Shown here piece by piece: positions 24,525 to 32,995 of a DNA stretch of 37,340 bases. This stretch comes from Conidiobolus incongruus B7586 (taxonomy: Eukaryota; Entomophthoromycota; Entomophthoromycetes; Entomophthorales; Conidiobolaceae), in the NCBI GenBank assembly GCA_000697335.1, contig JNEM01006052.1, positions 1 through 37,340 on the forward strand, given 5' to 3'. The position numbers and the translations under genes are program-made. The notes below the pieces were generated by a model, which saw only the letters and a program-made list of their open reading frames with translations, ran no database searches and was not told the DNA's origin. Positions within the stretch are counted from its first letter, which is position 1. Each line of letters begins with the position of its first letter.

Positions 24525-25826
24525 AAATTAATGTGTTTGATCAGATAATTTGTTCATGATACGATTTATCTATCTAGTTTATGTAATTCTTGAGATATTG
24601 TATCTTAACCAATCTGATCTTAAATATGTATAGAGAATTAAAACTGAGCCATTGTAAACATCTGTCAAAAACTATATCTGCTACAGAAACATTAAAGTAA
24701 ATATTTGTTTTTAAGCATAATAGTTTTTGATAATTTTAAGCCACATTTAGTTTATTTTTTTGTATCTTCATATTTATGCCAAAAATATTTAATTGATGTA
24801 GTAAATTTACCTAAATTTTATTTCCTCAATCAGGATCTTCATTAATATCTTTTAGATCTATTTTCTTATGACTTTGCATTTTACAAAAAATGACTTTAAT
24901 CATAAAATACATATGTACAATTTGAAATCAGAAATTTATTTTATAGAATTACAGAGTTACCGATTAAATTGTTCTCCATTTTGCTCAATGATGATTTATA
25001 AATTGATAAAATATACAGGATCTGGTTCCTGTTCAATATTCATTTTATATGATTGAATTTATAACTTTTCCCGCAATATTTTATTTCAAAGTAATAAGCT
25101 GTGATAATGATATTCCAATGTAGAAATATTTTGTATTATTGATTATGTTTTACATCCACTAATATATTCATAACTCATGTTGAATCATTTAGAAAGTCAA
25201 TACAATTTATGGAAGTGCAATATCAATAATGTAACTTAATCAAATTTGACTTGGTTTTACAAAATACAAATAACACATCTAAAAAGAGCCTATTGTATCA
25301 AATATAAAACTGATGAAAATTTAATTATTTAGTTTAAAGTGTTTAAATCGTTTTCAATTTAATAATTATACAATATATCTCGATATTACTTGATTTCATT
25401 TAGAAATGGCATTATTTATAATAATAATTTAGTAAATTTAACATTGATATTGAATGAGTAAAAGCGTATATTTCAAATAATTTAAAATATAACCAGCATA
25501 TTATTAACTTCAATAAAATTTTCTAATTATTGAATAGCTTTAAAGCTTGATCCTCTATCATTTTTAATCAATATAGTCTGGTTATAGTCAAAAACTCATA
25601 AAATTTATATTCAATTACATATTTGATACAGATTAACACATAGTAATATTAATTAGATATTTATTAATAAATATAAATTAGATAAATATTTTTTATGAAT
25701 ATGGATCTAATTTAATGAATGTTGTACAAGTATTAAAATTTAAGCAGATGATGGCTAATAATGAATTTTTGATGTCTAATATGATTATAACTAAGTTATT
25801 ATGGCCTAATATATAAATAAATGTTA
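24525..25826. other. Convergent 1.3 kb gap STE50-like/ESS2
   Basis: No gene is supported. The plus-strand frame at 24868-25056 is low-complexity and isolated. ATCAGATAA occurs at 24540-24548, just after the STE50-like stop, which is unlikely to act as a promoter element there. The rest is AT-rich 3' flanking sequence of the two converging genes. Confidence 0.5.
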
Positions 25827-26856
25827 TTAAGATGCGCCATATCTCGTTCTGGGAGTTGATGAACTTTTCTTTCTTCCTAATTGTTCTAATAGACGTTTAC
25901 CAGCTGGTGAAAGTGGAACACCAGATCCACTCAAAGTTTTCGTTCGAGAAGTAGTTGGTTTGGTAGATGCTGAGCTGAATTTAGATTTCTTAGCTAGCTG
26001 ATAAGCAAGTAAATCTCTTTTCGGTGTTTCAGGGATTGAATATGTATGTATGGATTTTTTGGGAGGTGGTTGGATTGGTGAGTTGAGTAAGTCATAATTT
26101 TTACCATCGACGCCTACAATGGCACCTGGCCCTAAGCTTGAGTGAATGGGAGCAACATCTAAATAAAAAATTATTGAATAATATATTTTTAAAAATAAAT
26201 TAAATGGCTTACAATCTCCAGCTAATTTTTTATCGTCATAGGTAACATTTTCTAATTGTGACTACAGAATAATATTAGTAAAAATAAATAAATAAATGAG
26301 ATAAAATTACTTGATCAGCATCTAACCTTGTATTATTATACAGAATTTGTTTGGGAGGTGCCCTAGTATTAACCAATTGACCATTATTATTCAACGATTT
26401 AGAATCTGAAAAAAACATAAGAGCATTTTTAGCTTTATAATTCCAAGCTTCAACCTTTTTATATTCATTATCCTTAATCAACAAAAGATCCTTGGGCTCT
26501 TTATTCTCAATAAGTAACTGCTTAGAGTTTGCAGCTTCCAACTTTCTAATAAGGTCCTTCCTCTTCAACTCATACTTCTCCATAATTTTTTCATAACTTT
26601 GGTTATCTTCACTTGTATAAATATTTAAAAAAGCATCCAAATTCAAATTTAAATCAATTGCATATTCTGAAGTCTTCAATACCTCTACCAAATTATCTTC
26701 CACCTCGTAAGCTATATTTAACTCTTGGCAGATTTGTATTAATTTATCTTGTAATTGGTTTAAATTAGGATAGAAATCCCGTTCTATAATGTAACTTAGA
26801 CATAATGTGTACACTTCTTCGATTAGGACTACTTTGTTGAGATTGTTAAAACTCAT
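25827..26856 (-). CDS. ESS2: ESS2/DGCR14 (Bis1) family spliceosome-associated protein
   Basis: Three exons (26311-26856, 26213-26261, 25827-26158) join to 308 residues. The introns are 49 and 54 nt, both GT-AG. The family (human ESS2/DGCR14, fission yeast Bis1) is a nuclear component of late, catalytically active spliceosomes. The sequence shows the family's start, with VLIEEVYTLCLSYIIERDFYPNL (first 20 or so of a longer run at residues 10-32). It also has the central hallmark YKKVEAWNYKAKNALMFF, the segment RAPPKQILYNNTRLD, and a C-terminal part with TPKRDLLAYQLAKK and LSPAGKRLLEQLGRK. Coiled-coil character is clear at about 95-125. The length is shorter than animal orthologues (about 480) because the acidic and proline-rich linkers are reduced. 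The ATG at 26856 is the first in frame and directly precedes the conserved block. The gene ends tail-to-tail with the STE50-like gene. Confidence 0.9.
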
Positions 26857-27349
26857 TTAGGATTGATTATTTTAATTATGCTGCTTTAATTTGAAATTAA
26901 GTGTTTAATCCGTTAAATATAAATTGAATTCAAACATAATTATTATGGGAAGTAACAAATGAATTCACAATAAGGATATTTTAATATTAGATTCAGAAAT
27001 TAGTAAATGATATAACTGTATAATATCTCAGTTTCAATAAAGCATTGATAAAAATATAAGTTATTGAGAATATTCATATTGTTTTAGTAAACATGTGGTT
27101 TATAAAATTCCCATATTATTTAAAATTTTGATGATTCGAAATCTCAAATATTAACTAAAATTAGTGTATAAAACCCAACATACTTCAATATTCTTAATGT
27201 TTGAAGAATATATAAATATATATATTAATAAGATATTAAGTAGTAAAATTATTTGGAAAATAGACTATATATAATGGATATAAAGAAATTGATAAAGTAT
27301 TATAAAAGAATAAACAAATATGAAAAATTTGACAGAATAGAATGTAATT
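26857..27349. other. AT-rich spacer upstream of ESS2
   Basis: About 490 bp of very AT-rich DNA lies between the ESS2 start and the tRNA gene. It should contain the ESS2 promoter (transcription toward lower coordinates). A 60-codon minus-strand frame across 27236-27418 only runs through the tRNA and is not a gene. Nothing else was seen. Confidence 0.45.
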
Positions 27350-27361
27350 AAAAAATGAAAA
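27350..27361 (-). terminator. RNA polymerase III terminator of tRNA-His
   Basis: On the minus strand the tRNA 3' end is followed after one base by TTTT (27358-27361) and then by six T (27350-27355). Such T runs are the standard Pol III stop. Confidence 0.8.
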
Positions 27362-27362
27362 T

Positions 27363-27432
27363 GCCGTTGCGCGGAATCGAACCGCGGTCTGAGCGGCCAC
27401 AACGCTTCGTACTACCACTATACTACAACGGC
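27363..27432 (-). tRNA. tRNA-His (anticodon GTG)
   Basis: The minus strand folds into a complete cloverleaf of 70 nt with no intron. The acceptor stem is GCCGTTG/CAACGGC (7 bp), the D stem is GTAT/GTAC with loop AGTGGTA, and the anticodon loop is TTGTGGC with GTG for histidine. The T stem is CGCGG/CCGCG with loop TTCGATT. The internal B box is GGTTCGATTCC. The sequence resembles yeast tRNA-His closely in the D arm and anticodon loop. The base before the acceptor is A, so the G at -1 typical of histidine tRNAs would have to be added after transcription, as Thg1 does in eukaryotes. The outermost anticodon-stem pair (A27-C43) is mismatched. The 3' CCA is not encoded. Confidence 0.96.
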
Positions 27433-27838
27433 TTATCTATGTTGTAGCAATTGTTGTCTAATTGATACCTCTTCTCATTCAAATATCACGTCCAAATACC
27501 TATTATCTCAATTAAACTATATAAATAATTCCATCCAATTGTGATTAAGGGCCTAACCTCAAGATATCTCAATTTACACACCTACTTACAATCAAGTGTA
27601 TTCCTACAACTCTGTTCCTACAACCATATTCTTAATCTGTTATGCCCTACTCATACCAATATTTTCCCCTCAATTTTAGAGGACGAATTTTATTCTACTT
27701 CACAAATAAACCTTATTTTCCTACTCAAAGTCTGCTTCCGAGCATATTCAAGGAGCCACCTATAGCTTCACTTGAGACATATCCTATTATCTGTTCTGCA
27801 TCCATTCTTTTGATATTCTGTGATTTTGCCTCCTTAGC
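27433..27838. other. Pyrimidine-rich stretch between tRNA-His and the small gene
   Basis: About 400 bp, noticeably C- and T-rich on the plus strand compared with other spacers. This resembles a promoter or leader for a transcript running rightward. Overlapping frames at 27541-27765 and 27642-27875 show no recognisable protein. TTTTAG at about 27673-27678 could be a splice acceptor. Confidence 0.35.
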
Positions 27839-28309
27839 ATGTCAAATCCTCATACTTCCACTGCTGCTGATTTAGTCGCCCTCTTCAATGCCCCATTCAA
27901 CAGTAATCATGGTCGGATAGCCAGGGAATTGATCATCGATAACCTACCTCAATTTGTAGGCACGATGCTTCACAATCTGGCTTACACAATGGCTATGTCA
28001 GTATCCTTGATGACACTCAATGAGCTAATAACCGCGACATATATATCTCTGATCAAGAATGTTAAGATTTTAATTTTATACTTTTATTTTCATTATTCTA
28101 ATCATAATCTTTATTACCCTTTATTTATTCTAATATCATATATATATCCTTCCATTCGATTTCAAAATAACATTTTGTACCATATTTTTTCAATTTTCAA
28201 ATACAATATTATCGATTACATTTTTATATTATTTTCCATTTTTTATTATACTTTTACTGGGATATATAGAAAACAGTTTTATTATTATTTACCACAAATG
28301 ATGGGTTAG
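27839..28309 (+). CDS. Doubtful small gene; only the first ~72 codons look coding
   Basis: An ATG at 27839 opens a frame of 156 codons. Only the first part (to about 28055, ending ITATYISLIKN) has balanced base composition and a plausible protein: polar start MSNPHTSTAADLVALF, then a helical, partly hydrophobic segment. After that the frame turns into I, F and Y-rich translation of AT-rich DNA, so the true gene probably stops being coding near 28055. A donor-like GTTAAG is at 28056, but no acceptor lies within the usual 46-64 nt. The next are beyond 28260 and would imply an intron of about 200-280 nt, unlike the rest of the window. It may be a real orphan gene with a long intron, or a truncated gene copy. 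I do not recognise the family. Confidence 0.3.
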   Translation: MSNPHTSTAADLVALFNAPFNSNHGRIARELIIDNLPQFVGTMLHNLAYTMAMSVSLMTLNELITATYISLIKNVKILILYFYFHYSNHNLYYPLFILISYIYPSIRFQNNILYHIFSIFKYNIIDYIFILFSIFYYTFTGIYRKQFYYYLPQMMG

Positions 28310-28405
28310 TAATTAATTAATATTAGCAGATCTGGTTACTATTGACTCTAACGGAAGTAATAATGATCTTTATTGGTAGTGAGTGAGTTGTGTAATAATC
28401 GAGAT

Positions 28406-28620
28406 GAGCCCTAGCCCAGCAGCGTTTGAGGTGTATATATAATTTTATTAGATATTTAAGTTGTATATATCCCTTATAAAACTAATATATGAGAAAATTT
28501 AGAGCCCTCCAGCAAATGAGGTGTAATCTATAATTTTTAGTAATTCATATAGTGGACCGATTCACAGGTATTAGATAATTATTCTAAATACAACACTTGA
28601 GCCTCCTGCACCTGAAATTA
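28406..28620. repeat. Degenerate tandem repeat, unit about 96-97 bp
   Basis: GAGCCCT begins at 28406 and 28502, and the related GAGCCTCCT begins at 28599, giving spacings of 96 and 97 bp. The first two units also share CCAGCA, then TGAGGTGTA, then TATAATTTT and TAG, about 40-45 aligned bases with small gaps. The third unit keeps only the opening block. The 3' parts of the units have diverged. Confidence 0.4.
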
Positions 28621-28969
28621 TATTTGAACTGAATTATCATCACCTAGTGCTAATGTTTCTTTAAAAAACATTTATTTACAATATATCAAGTATTTGCATA
28701 CATATTCCAAAATTATTTGATTTTGTAATTTTAAATATAGTACATGCTATCATATTTCATAATCTTTTTTTTTAAGATTAATTATCACAAAATATTTAAA
28801 ATGACATGGAAATTAATAAAGCAGAAAAATAAGAATTTTTTTTGGTAAATGAAAAAGCGAACATAACATATTAAGTTAAATCCTGTTTAATCGACTTAAT
28901 TTTTATAGAATTCGCACTTTCATCAACTAAGATTGTTAGTGTCAATCAGGAATTCTAAAGATCCCACAA

Positions 28970-29027
28970 ATCAAGTGATTAATTATAATATTAAGTATGG
29001 TCGAAATTTGAAGTGGCGTCACTTGAT
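28970..29027. promoter_or_regulatory. Inverted repeat just upstream of the glycine C-acetyltransferase ATG
   Basis: ATCAAGTGA (28970-28978) and TCACTTGAT (29019-29027) are exact reverse complements with 40 bp between them. The right arm overlaps a smaller palindrome AAGTG-GCGT-CACTT (29011-29024), which contains the CRE-like TGGCGTCA. They end 21 bp before the start codon, so they could be protein-binding sites or a leader hairpin. Function is not known. Confidence 0.35.
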
Positions 29028-29048
29028 CGCTAATCTAGTTTGAACAAA

Positions 29049-30317
29049 ATGCTTACTAACATTGCTAAAACAACTATAAAAAGGTTTAATCTTCAACAGA
29101 TTCGTTTATCACATAACGCTTCTTTACATGAAGTTGTTGCCAATGAATTAAAGACTATTAGAAACGAAGGAACTTACAAGGTTGAAAGAGCTATTATTTC
29201 TCGTCAGGGAAGTGATATCCAAGTTGAACATGACGGTGTTATCACTCAAGAAATCAACTTGTGTGCCAACAACTACTTAGGTTTGTCTAGCCATCCTAAA
29301 GTTATCCAAAGAGCCAAGGAATATTTAGAATCCCACGGTGCCGGTCTGTCCTCTGTTCGATTCATCTGTGGTACTCAAAATATACACAATCAACTTGAAA
29401 ATCAAATCTCCAAATTCTATGGTACTGAAGATACTATTTTATATGCCTCTTGTTTCGATGCCAACGCTGGTATCTTTGAAGTTTTATTAAAGGATCAAGA
29501 TGCCATCATTTCTGATGCTTTGAACCATGCTTCCATTATTGACGGTATTAGATTGTGTAAAGCTAAGCGTTACCGCTACCAAAATGCCAATATGGAAGAC
29601 TTAGAACGTCAACTCAAGTTGGCTGATGAAAATGGCGCCAGACTCAAGATGATCGCCACTGATGGCGTCTTCTCCATGGACGGTCGTATCGCTCCTCTTG
29701 ATCAAATCTGTGATCTCGCAGAAAAATATAACGCTATTGTCTTCGTCGATGACTGTCACGCCACCGGTTTCTTGGGTAAAACTGGTAGAGGTACTCCTGA
29801 ACTCTTTGGCGTTCAAGACCGTGTCCACTTGGTCAACTCCACCTTAGGTAAGGCTTTGGGTGGTGCTTCTGGAGGTTACACTACTGGTCACAAGGATATC
29901 ATTGCTTTACTCAGGCAAAGAAGTCGTCCCTACCTCTTCTCCAACAGCTTACCTCCTCCAGTTGTTGGTGCCGCTTCTGCTGCTTTAGAATTGGTTGATA
30001 CTGAACCCCAACTCAGAGAACAATTATGGAAAAATACTCGCTACTTTAGAGACTCTTTGAAGGCTGCTGGATTCAATGTCAAGGGAGATGATCACCCCAT
30101 CGCCCCCATCATGTTGGGAGATGCTCGCTTGGCTGCTGAATTCGCTGCTGATATGGCTAAGAAGGGTATCTACGTCATTGGATTCTCCTACCCCGTCGTC
30201 CCCAAGGATCTTGCTAGAATCAGAGTTCAATTATCCGCCGCCATTACTGACGATCAAATTAAGAAGGCCGTAGATGCTTTCATTGAAATCGGTAAATCCC
30301 GTAATATCATTGCCTAA
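29049..30317 (+). CDS. Mitochondrial glycine C-acetyltransferase (2-amino-3-ketobutyrate CoA ligase)
   Basis: This is an intron-free 422-residue PLP enzyme of the alpha-oxoamine synthase family. It cleaves 2-amino-3-oxobutanoate with CoA to glycine and acetyl-CoA, the second step of threonine breakdown in mitochondria. Residues 1 to about 25 (MLTNIAKTTIKRFNLQQIRLS) form a basic, acid-free presequence. Family motifs are INLCANNYLGLS, SDALNHASIIDG, FVDDCHATGFLG (the Asp and His that hold the cofactor) and STLGKALGGASGG, where K268 should form the Schiff base with PLP. The ATG at 29049 is the first in frame and gives the presequence. Codons are unusually rich in C-ending forms, which suggests strong expression. 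Serine palmitoyltransferase and 5-aminolevulinate synthase are relatives, but the overall sequence matches the GCAT/Kbl group best. No threonine dehydrogenase is nearby. Confidence 0.95.
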   Translation: MLTNIAKTTIKRFNLQQIRLSHNASLHEVVANELKTIRNEGTYKVERAIISRQGSDIQVEHDGVITQEINLCANNYLGLSSHPKVIQRAKEYLESHGAGLSSVRFICGTQNIHNQLENQISKFYGTEDTILYASCFDANAGIFEVLLKDQDAIISDALNHASIIDGIRLCKAKRYRYQNANMEDLERQLKLADENGARLKMIATDGVFSMDGRIAPLDQICDLAEKYNAIVFVDDCHATGFLGKTGRGTPELFGVQDRVHLVNSTLGKALGGASGGYTTGHKDIIALLRQRSRPYLFSNSLPPPVVGAASAALELVDTEPQLREQLWKNTRYFRDSLKAAGFNVKGDDHPIAPIMLGDARLAAEFAADMAKKGIYVIGFSYPVVPKDLARIRVQLSAAITDDQIKKAVDAFIEIGKSRNIIA

Positions 30318-32940
30318 CTCTTTACAAACAATATTAATTAAAGGACGATGTCATTCTACAATTGGAAATTTAATATCTTATTGGGAATCAGATATGTTCA
30401 TTATATTACTAATTATTCATTTACCACCTAAGCACTCTCACACTTGTAGGATAATAATATCAGCGCAGTATTCCAATTGTTTTATTTGACTACTCTAGCT
30501 GGATCTAATAGGTATTATTTCTAAATATCGCATACTCTCTTTTAATATCTAAGGGTACGAGTTAATGTATTTCATTTCATAATATACTCTTTAAATCATA
30601 TCAACATAGAAATAAATTGATATAACTATTATTCTAGAATATCCATTATAATTCCTAATCAACACAATTGACAACGCTGATTTTAGGTGGTTTGAGTTAA
30701 TAAAAATTTATGAAATTTTATGATTTTAAAGAGCTAATTGTTTAGTTAAAATATATGTTAAAAATTTTATCGTAATATTGTTTTATTGTAACTGATTGAT
30801 TTATTAAAATTGATATAATTATTATACATTATAATCAAATTTATCAACATATTTCAAACCAATCATCATTTTATAGCAAACTCTGAAATAAATATCAAAA
30901 TCGTTAAAATTATTCAATTAAAATATAATTTATTCTTGAATTGAGTTATTCACTACGAAATTAAAATATAATACACTATATAATTTGTTAATTGAGTTAA
31001 TTTTTATTTAAACCTCGAATCAGGATTAACAAAGATTTAAATTAAATAAAAATATTTGTTTATTAAAATACTTTAATCATATAAATTTTTTGATTAATAT
31101 CAACTTCGATTAAAATATTAATATAGGTTAACACATAAATCAATTGAATTAAAATAACCAGTGGTTCAAAAAATAAATTTCTTGTTATAATTAATCGCTA
31201 TTTTAGGAATCATAATTATTGTACTGTTATTTTAGTATTATTTTAAACAGTAATGAATGATTTGATAATACATCATAATTTGCATATATATAACTTTCGA
31301 TAGAAATTTTAATAAACTAAAAAAAATTGAATCCTGCAATTTTAAATTTTACAAGAATTGAATATAAAGCATTTGTCAAGATATCATACCATAAAAAACA
31401 TTCTATATCAACTACTAATAAAAATTCATATATACATCTGGTGGCAAAAAGATTTCAAAATATATTATTGAAATATTCTAGTTAATTCAAAGCTAGAAGA
31501 TCTTATATAAAATACTTCTCTTGTTCAAGTTATCTGATATTTATAACAAAATAAATTCAATTAAAGTTAAGAAATTTTTTAAATATCATCTATCTACCTA
31601 AGCAAAAAGGCTAATACATACTCTATAGTTTAATGTCATCTCTGTTGCAACTCTATTTAAAGACATTTTGAAATCAAGTAAAAAAATTCAAAAGTGTAAT
31701 TACCTTATGTTTTAATTAAAGATCAAATAAATAAGAGAAAAAACATAGCCAATATAAATTCATATTATTCTAATGCTTATTATACTATGTCTAACAAAAC
31801 CAATACAATAAATGAATTATAAATCCTAATATATGATTTATTAAGATAAAAATAAAAAAATACCTGCGTTAAAGATCCAAACTATTAGTATAAATACCAA
31901 AGTAAAAATTATTTAAAAATCAATGTTATAATTAGGGTAAGAAATATTCATTTAAAAAATCAATTTGATATATGATAATAACAATATATACAATTATAAT
32001 TATTCGAACTTTGTTGATTGAAAGAAACTAGACTTTATTGCTCTATCCTCCATGCTCACCAAATATGAAACCTTCACATCATAATTGTTTTGGTAAGTTA
32101 AGGAATTTGATATGAGGACAGTAATTTGATATTATTTTAACTTTGCATTTTCAAATTAGAAGTGTAATTTTGAAGATGATTTGTACAAAAAATATATAAA
32201 GAGGTTAAATGACTACTAATAGTATGGAATTGGGTTATTGAAAAAGGAGGAAGATATTAATTATTGCTGAGAAATTATTTTTACTCTAACTTTTGCATTT
32301 TTAATATTCAAAAATAATCAACTTTATAGCAAATATTTATATACTTATGGAAACTAGTTCATAACTTATAAATTAAAATATAACTTATCTTGAAATGATT
32401 ATTGATCTCAATATCAAAAATTCCAAATTCAATAAACAAATATAATATATATTATTAATCAAATTTAAATATAAAATGAAGTTAAAATCTTCTAAGAATT
32501 GAATGCTTGGAAAGGTAAATTAGACTACGAAAATGTATATATGATTTTTTCCAAATTTAAAGCATAATTTTAAATTATTAATATTAAAATTTATACTCCA
32601 ACTTTGAAATAACGTTAAGTATTATCCCAATTTATTCTATATTAGATTATAGCTAACACAAGCTTGATATGACAATAAGTAATTTTCAATTAATGAATAT
32701 GAAAAATGCGAAAATGAATCATATATTTTGTATTGCAATTATTTTATAAATATTGATTTATATCATATATATTAATTATTATTCATTTCCAGCTTAACAA
32801 TCAAGGATATTTTGCAATTTTCAACACACACTTTAATTCAATTTTCACACTCAATATCCTTATCGGAATATTGGTAACGGGTGATAAAAATAACAATAAT
32901 AAAATTGAAAAAATATTTGGAGAAATAAGTAATTATCCTT

Positions 32941-32995
32941 GGATGGGTCTCGGTTCGGATCAAATCAACATCAAATCCAACGCAATCACCCATCC
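32941..32995. repeat. Nested inverted repeat (potential hairpin)
   Basis: The outer arms GGATGGGT (32941-32948) and ACCCATCC (32988-32995) are exact reverse complements. Inside, GTT-C-GGAT (32953-32960) pairs with ATCC-AAC (32975-32981), with one bulged C. The whole forms a two-step hairpin with a 14-nt loop. It is G/C-richer than its surroundings. It is not a tRNA, because a second and third arm cannot be drawn. Confidence 0.4.

Larger units (their letters stand above)
28310..29048. other. Spacer upstream of glycine C-acetyltransferase, with degenerate tandem repeat
   Basis: No gene is supported. The left half (28310-28660) is less AT-rich and includes a degenerate repeat, listed separately. 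The right half is AT-rich and should hold the promoter of the downstream gene. Confidence 0.45.

Noticed and set aside
29040-29048. TTG start three codons before the GCAT ATG
   Set aside because: Non-ATG start with no support. The ATG at 29049 begins a good presequence.
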